DNA from: Pelobacter sp. UBA5610
GTDB lineage: Bacteria > Desulfobacterota > Desulfuromonadia > Desulfuromonadales > Syntrophotaleaceae
NCBI GenBank assembly: GCA_002424645.1
Contig: DIKU01000070.1
Location: forward strand, 2,099-12,808
Reading direction: 5' to 3'
DNA length: 10,710 nucleotides
Shown: positions 6,841 to 10,710 of the stretch, one piece after another
How positions within the stretch are numbered: the stretch's first letter is position 1
How the letters are laid out: every line of letters starts with the position of its first letter
Translations under genes and position numbers: made by a program
The notes under the pieces: model-generated
Told to the model about the DNA's origin: nothing
Seen by the model: only the letters and a program-made list of their open reading frames with translations
The model's database searches: none

Positions 6841-7668
6841 ATGAAACAGTTTCGTGTGGATAAGTCGCTCTGCATTCAGTGCGGTGAATGTGCCAAAGAT
6901 TGCGTTTTTGGATTGATCACCATGGAACAAGGATATCCCGTGTTGCCGGCCGATAAAGAGGCCGTATGCATCGAATGCCAGCACTGCATGGCAGTGTGCA
7001 AACCCGCCGCGCTGAGCATCCTTGGCCTGAACCCTGCCGACAGCATGTCGTTGGCCGGACAATTCCCTGACCCACGCCAGATGGAGACCTTGATCAAGGG
7101 GCGTCGCTCCATTCGGCGTTATCTCCCCACTCCTCTTGCCAGCGAAACCATTGATGAACTGCTAAAGATTACCTCTCATGCGCCTACCGGTGTCAATGCC
7201 CGTGGAGTGGAGTTTATTGTCGTCGAGGATCCGGGAACCATGTCGGCTATACGGCAGGAAACCCTGGCAGCGCTGCAGGATCTGGCGCGGCGGGATGCGA
7301 TCCCGGATAACCTGTGCATCATGAAGGCCATTGTACCTCTGATGGAGCAGGGGTTTGATCCGGTTTTCAGGAATGCTCCGCACTTGTTGATCGCTTCTGC
7401 GGCTAATGACGTTCCCTGCCGGGAGGCGGATGTGTTTATCGCTCTGAGCTATTTCGAATTGCTGGCCGCCAGTGCCGGGATCGGGACTACCTGGTGCGGT
7501 CTCGGAAAATGGGCTATGGTCGATCTGGCGCCGCAACTGCTGCAGTCGCTCGGTGTGCCTGAAAACCATGACGTGGTGTACCTGATGCTGTTCGGTAAGC
7601 CTGACGTTGAGTACTATCGTACGGTCCAGCGGGATCAGGATGCTCATATCCGTCGGTTGGTAAAATAG
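6841..7668 (+). CDS. Ferredoxin-nitroreductase fusion (2x[4Fe-4S] domain plus nitroreductase fold)
   Basis: The protein has 275 residues. A bacterial ferredoxin domain (1-60) carries two CxxCxxCxxxC motifs, Cys11/14/17/21 and Cys43/46/49/53. A flavin (FMN) nitroreductase-family domain (about 84-255) begins with the typical RRSIRRY (89-95) and includes HAPTGVNARGVEF near 112-124 and the C-terminal GLGKWAMVDLAPQLL segment. Iron-sulfur clusters probably feed electrons to FMN; the physiological substrate cannot be told from sequence. GGGGG (6832-6836) just before the ATG is the only plausible ribosome site, slightly close, and an in-frame stop at 6817-6819 rules out an upstream start. No clear promoter was found. 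The gene lies 38 nt before lipB and is probably cotranscribed with it. Such fusions are common in strict anaerobes. Confidence 0.85.
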   Translation: MKQFRVDKSLCIQCGECAKDCVFGLITMEQGYPVLPADKEAVCIECQHCMAVCKPAALSILGLNPADSMSLAGQFPDPRQMETLIKGRRSIRRYLPTPLASETIDELLKITSHAPTGVNARGVEFIVVEDPGTMSAIRQETLAALQDLARRDAIPDNLCIMKAIVPLMEQGFDPVFRNAPHLLIASAANDVPCREADVFIALSYFELLAASAGIGTTWCGLGKWAMVDLAPQLLQSLGVPENHDVVYLMLFGKPDVEYYRTVQRDQDAHIRRLVK

Positions 7669-7706
7669 TTCGAACGCACGGTGGACCGGGAAAGAAGTGA
7701 GTCCGT

Positions 7707-8342
7707 ATGAAGGTTGTAGATCTTGGAGTAATGGCTTACTCCGAAGCGTATGCGCTGCAGGAACGTCTTGTGGGTGCCATTCATGCCGGTACGGAACCCG
7801 AAACGTTGCTGCTGGTCGAGCACCCGCCGGTGTATACCCTTGGTCGCAGTGGCCACATGAGTAATGTTCTCGATGCGGGCGTTGAGGTGGTCAGCATCAA
7901 TCGCGGGGGAGATATCACTTACCATGCCCCCGGGCAGCTGGTCGGTTATCCCCTGTTGAATCTGGGGGATCGCGGCAGAGATCTGCGCCATTATCTGCGG
8001 TTTCTCGAGGAGGTGCTGATCTGTGCGGCGGCCGATATCGGAGTGACCGGGGTGCGTCGTGACGGCAAGACCGGCGTCTGGACCGAACAGGGCAAGTTGG
8101 CCTCCATCGGGGCAGGGGCACGTCGCTGGATCAGCATGCACGGTTTTGCTCTTAATGTATCGCTCGACCTGGGCGGTTTTTCCCGTATTCATCCGTGTGG
8201 GATCGTCGGATGCCCCATGACCTCTCTGTCCCAGATCACCGGGCGGCATATCGATATGGACCTGATCAAGCAACGTGTCGTTTATCACTTCGAGTCGTTG
8301 CTTGAAAGCTGGTTGCCCCTTCAAGAAAACCTGTCTGCCTGA
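7707..8342 (+). CDS. lipB: Lipoyl(octanoyl) transferase
   Basis: LipB moves octanoate from acyl carrier protein to the lysine of lipoyl domains, the first step of de novo lipoylation, before LipA. The 211 residues match the family length. The signature RGGDITYHAPGQ is at 66-77, the conserved lysine is Lys130 in GKLASIG, and the catalytic cysteine is Cys164 in IHPCGIVG. The family stretch HGFALNV is at 145-151. An in-frame stop at 7698-7700 fixes the ATG at 7707; the ribosome site (GAAGTGAG, 7694-7701) is modest. Its likely partners here are AcoC and the lipA 2.6 kb upstream. The stop TGA is separated by 1 nt from the start of the next gene. Confidence 0.94.
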   Translation: MKVVDLGVMAYSEAYALQERLVGAIHAGTEPETLLLVEHPPVYTLGRSGHMSNVLDAGVEVVSINRGGDITYHAPGQLVGYPLLNLGDRGRDLRHYLRFLEEVLICAAADIGVTGVRRDGKTGVWTEQGKLASIGAGARRWISMHGFALNVSLDLGGFSRIHPCGIVGCPMTSLSQITGRHIDMDLIKQRVVYHFESLLESWLPLQENLSA

Positions 8343-8343
8343 T

Positions 8344-9144
8344 ATGTCTATACCTGTAACGCTCCATTGTGAAGTGTTGGGCGAGGGGCCCGATCTGGTC
8401 ATCCTCCACGGGCTTTTCGGATCCCTTGAAAATTGGCGCGGCCCTGCGCGCCTGCTGGCTGAACATTTTAGGGTATGGTTGGTGGATCAACGCAATCATG
8501 GTCTTTCTCCGCACAGTACGGAGTTCCATTATGGGGCCATGGCCGACGATCTGCATGCCTTGTTGGATCTCCATGCGCTGGAGCGCGTTCACCTGCTGGG
8601 GCATTCCATGGGGGGGAAGACCGCCATGCTGTATGCGGCTCTGCATCCTGATCGTGTGGAGCGGTTGATTGTCGAGGATATGGGTCCCGGCGGATACGGG
8701 CCCCACCATGATGAGGTGTTCAAGGGGTTGCTCACTTTGCCTCTGGGGCAACTGCAAAGCCGCAGTGAGGCGGATAAGCTTCTGCGGGACGCTATTCCCA
8801 TTGACGGGGTACGCAGGTTTTTACTGAAAAACCTTTACCGGAAGGCGGATGGAACCTGGGCATGGCTTTGCAACCTTTCGGTTCTGTTCGGCAGTTACCG
8901 CCATCTTCTCTCCGCGTTGCCATTGGATGCGCCACTGGTTTGTCCGACTCTGTTTGTCAAAGGGGAGCTTTCCGACTACCTCGATCCATCCCGAAATGAC
9001 GAGCTGCTTGAACTGTTCGTCCAGCGCAGACAGGTAACAATTCAAGGGGCAGGTCATTGGGTCCATGCAGAACAGCCTGCTGCTTTTTTGCAGGCCGTGC
9101 AAGCCTTTCTGCTTGAAGGTGTCGCGAAGCCGGTGGCGATTTGA
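8344..9144 (+). CDS. Alpha/beta hydrolase of the YbfF/ABHD11 type
   Basis: This 266-residue alpha/beta-fold hydrolase has the oxyanion-loop stretch LHGLFGS (21-27), DQRNHGLSPH (48-57), the nucleophile elbow GHSMGGKTAM (86-95, Ser88), RVERLIVEDMGP (104-115) and GAGHWVHAEQP (235-245, His238). Asp111 or Asp211 could complete the triad. These stretches closely follow E. coli YbfF and human ABHD11 as I remember them. The ATG lies 1 nt after the lipB stop (TGATATG) and has no Shine-Dalgarno, which points to translational coupling with lipB. A GTG at 8275 would extend the ORF into lipB, but it adds residues upstream of the domain and also lacks a ribosome site. Family members are esterases or thioesterases; a role on lipoyl or acyl groups is inferred from context. 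Cytoplasmic, no signal peptide. Confidence 0.88.
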   Translation: MSIPVTLHCEVLGEGPDLVILHGLFGSLENWRGPARLLAEHFRVWLVDQRNHGLSPHSTEFHYGAMADDLHALLDLHALERVHLLGHSMGGKTAMLYAALHPDRVERLIVEDMGPGGYGPHHDEVFKGLLTLPLGQLQSRSEADKLLRDAIPIDGVRRFLLKNLYRKADGTWAWLCNLSVLFGSYRHLLSALPLDAPLVCPTLFVKGELSDYLDPSRNDELLELFVQRRQVTIQGAGHWVHAEQPAAFLQAVQAFLLEGVAKPVAI

Positions 9145-9184
9145 CAGTTCCGGTTGGCCTTTGTTTCTATCGGGCTGCGCGGCA

Positions 9185-9454
9185 TCACCCTTCCCAGAAC
9201 AGATAGTGGGGATTGTCGGCCAAAAAGGCCAGACATTCTTCCAGATTGCCGGTGAAGTTGATATATTCCCAGCGCTCCAGGTTGTGAAAATACGCCATGC
9301 GCCACATCTTGGGCTTATCGGTGGCAATCAGGCGGGCAAAACAATCCCCTTCCTTGCATAAGTGCAACTCGTTGCCTTCAATATGAATATCGAACTGAGA
9401 TAGATGTGGGTCTGCCAGGGCGATCCGTTTGGCTGTTTCGAGCATCTCGTTCAT
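9185..9454 (-). CDS. Small protein of unknown function (89 aa)
   Basis: I do not recognise this 89-residue protein. On the - strand the ATG at 9454 is preceded by an excellent ribosome site (GGGAGGAAA, a few nt upstream), which is the main evidence that it is real. It has no signal peptide or membrane segment. The C-terminal half is rich in aromatic residues (KMWRMAYFHNLERWEYINF, then YLFWEG at the end), with single cysteines at 33, 38 and 74. It lies 60 nt downstream of the permease gene on the same strand, so the two may be cotranscribed, and it ends 40 bp from the convergent hydrolase gene. I see no T-tailed hairpin in that 40-bp gap. Confidence 0.75.
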   Translation of the reverse strand: MNEMLETAKRIALADPHLSQFDIHIEGNELHLCKEGDCFARLIATDKPKMWRMAYFHNLERWEYINFTGNLEECLAFLADNPHYLFWEG

Positions 9455-9514
9455 GATTTCCTCCCGATGCCGGTCGCTACGTTAAACAAGTTGCAGTGCT
9501 GTAAGCATAAATGC

Positions 9515-10573
9515 TCAGTGCCCAGTGTGTTTGTTAAGCATGCTATTGGCAATCAGAGCCAGCAGCAACAGCGCGCTGACAATGGCAAACGGATTGGTGA
9601 CTTCCGTTTCGCCCACCGATATCCATTGTCGGATATCGAATGCCAACAGGGCATACAAGCGGTTAAGCAGCCAGCCGATCAGTAAAGAGCTGCAGGCGAT
9701 AGTGGCCAGATAGATAACGGTGACCTTTTTGCCCCAGAACTTGCTGATGACGGTTATGGTTGCTGCGTTGGTTGCCGGGCCTGCCAGTAAGAATACCAGT
9801 GCCGCGCCGGGCGACAGCCCTTTGAGGATCATGGCCGCTGCAATGGGGGTGGATGCGCTGGCGCAGATATACAGGGGAATGCCGACCACCAGCATAACCA
9901 CCAGCGAGGAAAATTCACCCTGCAGATGCTCTTGAAAATACGATGCAGGCAGCAGGTAGGAGATGACGCCGCTGATCAGAATGCCGATGAGCAGCCATTT
10001 TCCGATATCACCAAGCAGTTCGCCAAAGGCGAAGCGCATGCCGCTGCGTAGTTTGTGCCCCATGGAGGTGTCGTGCGAGTGTTGGTGACCCTTGCAGCAT
10101 GAGTCTTGACAGCTCCCGCCTTTTTCCGCTTCGACGTAGGTCGGTATGCTGGCTCCTTCTTCCGGTAACAGGTTGATAAGCAGACCGGTGATGGTTGCGG
10201 TAATCAGTGCTGCAACGGGACGGGCTATGGTCATTATAGGATCCAGTAGCGCCCAGGTAATGGCGATGGAGTCAACGCCCGATTCTGGCGTGGAAATGAG
10301 GAAGGCCGCGGACGCCCCCTTGCTGGCGCCTTGTTTGCGTAAGCCGATGGCGGCGGGGATGACTCCGCAGGAACACAAAGGCAAGGGGATCCCCAGCAGG
10401 GAGGCCTTGATAACGGAACCGCTGGTGCTGCGGCCAAGGTGTCGCGCAACAAAATCCTCGGGGATGAGGGCTTTCAGGAATCCTGCGGCCAAAAATCCGA
10501 AAAGTACAAAGGGTGCTGCTTCGACCAGCAGTTTCCAGCTCTCTGTAAGGATGCCTGTAGTAAATGCAATCAT
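9515..10573 (-). CDS. DUF318/ArsP-type permease, SO_0444-like metal efflux family
   Basis: This 352-residue integral membrane protein has eight to nine hydrophobic stretches. The family marks are PLPLCSCGVIPAA (64-76), STPESGVDS (94-102) and the second-half counterpart YICASASTPIAAAMILKG (235-252), followed by LLAGPATNAATI (262-273). A hydrophilic central loop (about 148-176) carries a Cys/His cluster: Cys155, Cys159, Cys160, His163, His165, His167 and His173. This suggests a soft or transition metal such as copper or zinc, but the family also includes organoarsenical exporters (ArsP), so the substrate is uncertain. The ATG at 10573 has only a weak GAG-type ribosome site. A sigma-70-like promoter lies about 70-95 bp upstream. 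Confidence 0.85.
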   Translation of the reverse strand: MIAFTTGILTESWKLLVEAAPFVLFGFLAAGFLKALIPEDFVARHLGRSTSGSVIKASLLGIPLPLCSCGVIPAAIGLRKQGASKGASAAFLISTPESGVDSIAITWALLDPIMTIARPVAALITATITGLLINLLPEEGASIPTYVEAEKGGSCQDSCCKGHQHSHDTSMGHKLRSGMRFAFGELLGDIGKWLLIGILISGVISYLLPASYFQEHLQGEFSSLVVMLVVGIPLYICASASTPIAAAMILKGLSPGAALVFLLAGPATNAATITVISKFWGKKVTVIYLATIACSSLLIGWLLNRLYALLAFDIRQWISVGETEVTNPFAIVSALLLLALIANSMLNKHTGH

Positions 10574-10640
10574 ATTAAAACTCGTTTCGGTAGAGTGATA
10601 GTGCGAGTGAGGTGTTTGTGGTTTGCCGCTTTCTCCTTAC

Positions 10641-10668
10641 ATTATAGTACCTGGTGCCGCAACGCCAA
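10641..10668 (-). promoter_or_regulatory. Sigma-70-type promoter of the permease gene
   Basis: Read on the - strand, TTGGCG (10668-10663) and a perfect TATAAT (10646-10641) are separated by 16 bp. The predicted start is near 10634, giving a leader of about 60 nt. The -35 matches four of six consensus bases. Confidence 0.65.
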
Positions 10669-10690
10669 GAAGACTTTTATGTATGGCGTT
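10661..10690. promoter_or_regulatory. Inverted repeat overlapping the permease -35 box
   Basis: AACGCCA (10661-10667) and TGGCGTT (10684-10690) are exact reverse complements 16 nt apart. The proximal arm covers most of the -35 box, so it could be an operator for a metal-responsive regulator. It has no T-run and is not a terminator. No regulator gene is visible in the window. Confidence 0.4.
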
Positions 10691-10710
10691 GTTCCCGCTA
10701 CTCAAAAATT

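Noticed and set aside
8275..8343. GTG start extending the hydrolase into lipB
   Set aside because: There is no ribosome site, and the added residues are the out-of-frame reading of the lipB C-terminus.
9524..9535. Partly symmetric CAGTGTGTTTGT-like stretch and the AGCATAAATGCT palindrome nearby (9504-9515) as terminator of the permease gene
   Set aside because: The stems are only about 5 bp with no T-run on the - strand, so a terminator is not supported.

Overview
The window looks like chromosomal DNA of an anaerobic, acetoin-fermenting deltaproteobacterium of the Pelobacter/Syntrophotalea (Desulfuromonadales) type. This rests on the gene order acoA-acoB-acoC-lipA(acoS)-acoL, which I recall from Pelobacter carbinolicus, on a sigma-54-type promoter in front of it, and on a ferredoxin-nitroreductase fusion typical of anaerobes. 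Species assignment is inference.

Layout. Positions 1-491 carry no convincing gene. They hold a 7-bp tandem repeat, a 10-bp inverted repeat that looks like an activator site, an AT-rich stretch, a strong -24/-12 promoter match and a long leader. Positions 492-6577 are the acetoin dehydrogenase complex operon on the + strand: E1 alpha (acoA), E1 beta (acoB), E2 with two lipoyl domains (acoC), a 297-bp gap with hairpins, lipoyl synthase (lipA/acoS) and E3 (acoL). Two intrinsic terminators in tandem follow. Positions 6841-9144 form a second + strand unit: a 2x[4Fe-4S] ferredoxin-nitroreductase fusion, lipoyl(octanoyl) transferase (lipB) and a YbfF/ABHD11-type alpha/beta hydrolase whose start codon lies 1 nt after the lipB stop. 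The - strand then carries an 89-residue unknown protein (9185-9454) and a DUF318/SO_0444-type permease (9515-10573) with its own sigma-70-like promoter at 10641-10668.

How the genes work together. E1 cleaves acetoin with thiamine diphosphate, E2 passes the acetyl group to CoA through its lipoyl arms, and E3 reoxidises dihydrolipoamide with NAD+. The products are acetaldehyde, acetyl-CoA and NADH. The E2 needs lipoylation, and both enzymes of de novo lipoylation are present: LipB attaches octanoate and LipA inserts sulfur. The most intriguing linkage is the YbfF/ABHD11-family hydrolase tightly coupled to lipB, because human ABHD11 has been linked to keeping a lipoylated 2-oxoacid dehydrogenase functional. 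A bacterial lipoyl-maintenance role is a testable inference, not something the sequence proves.
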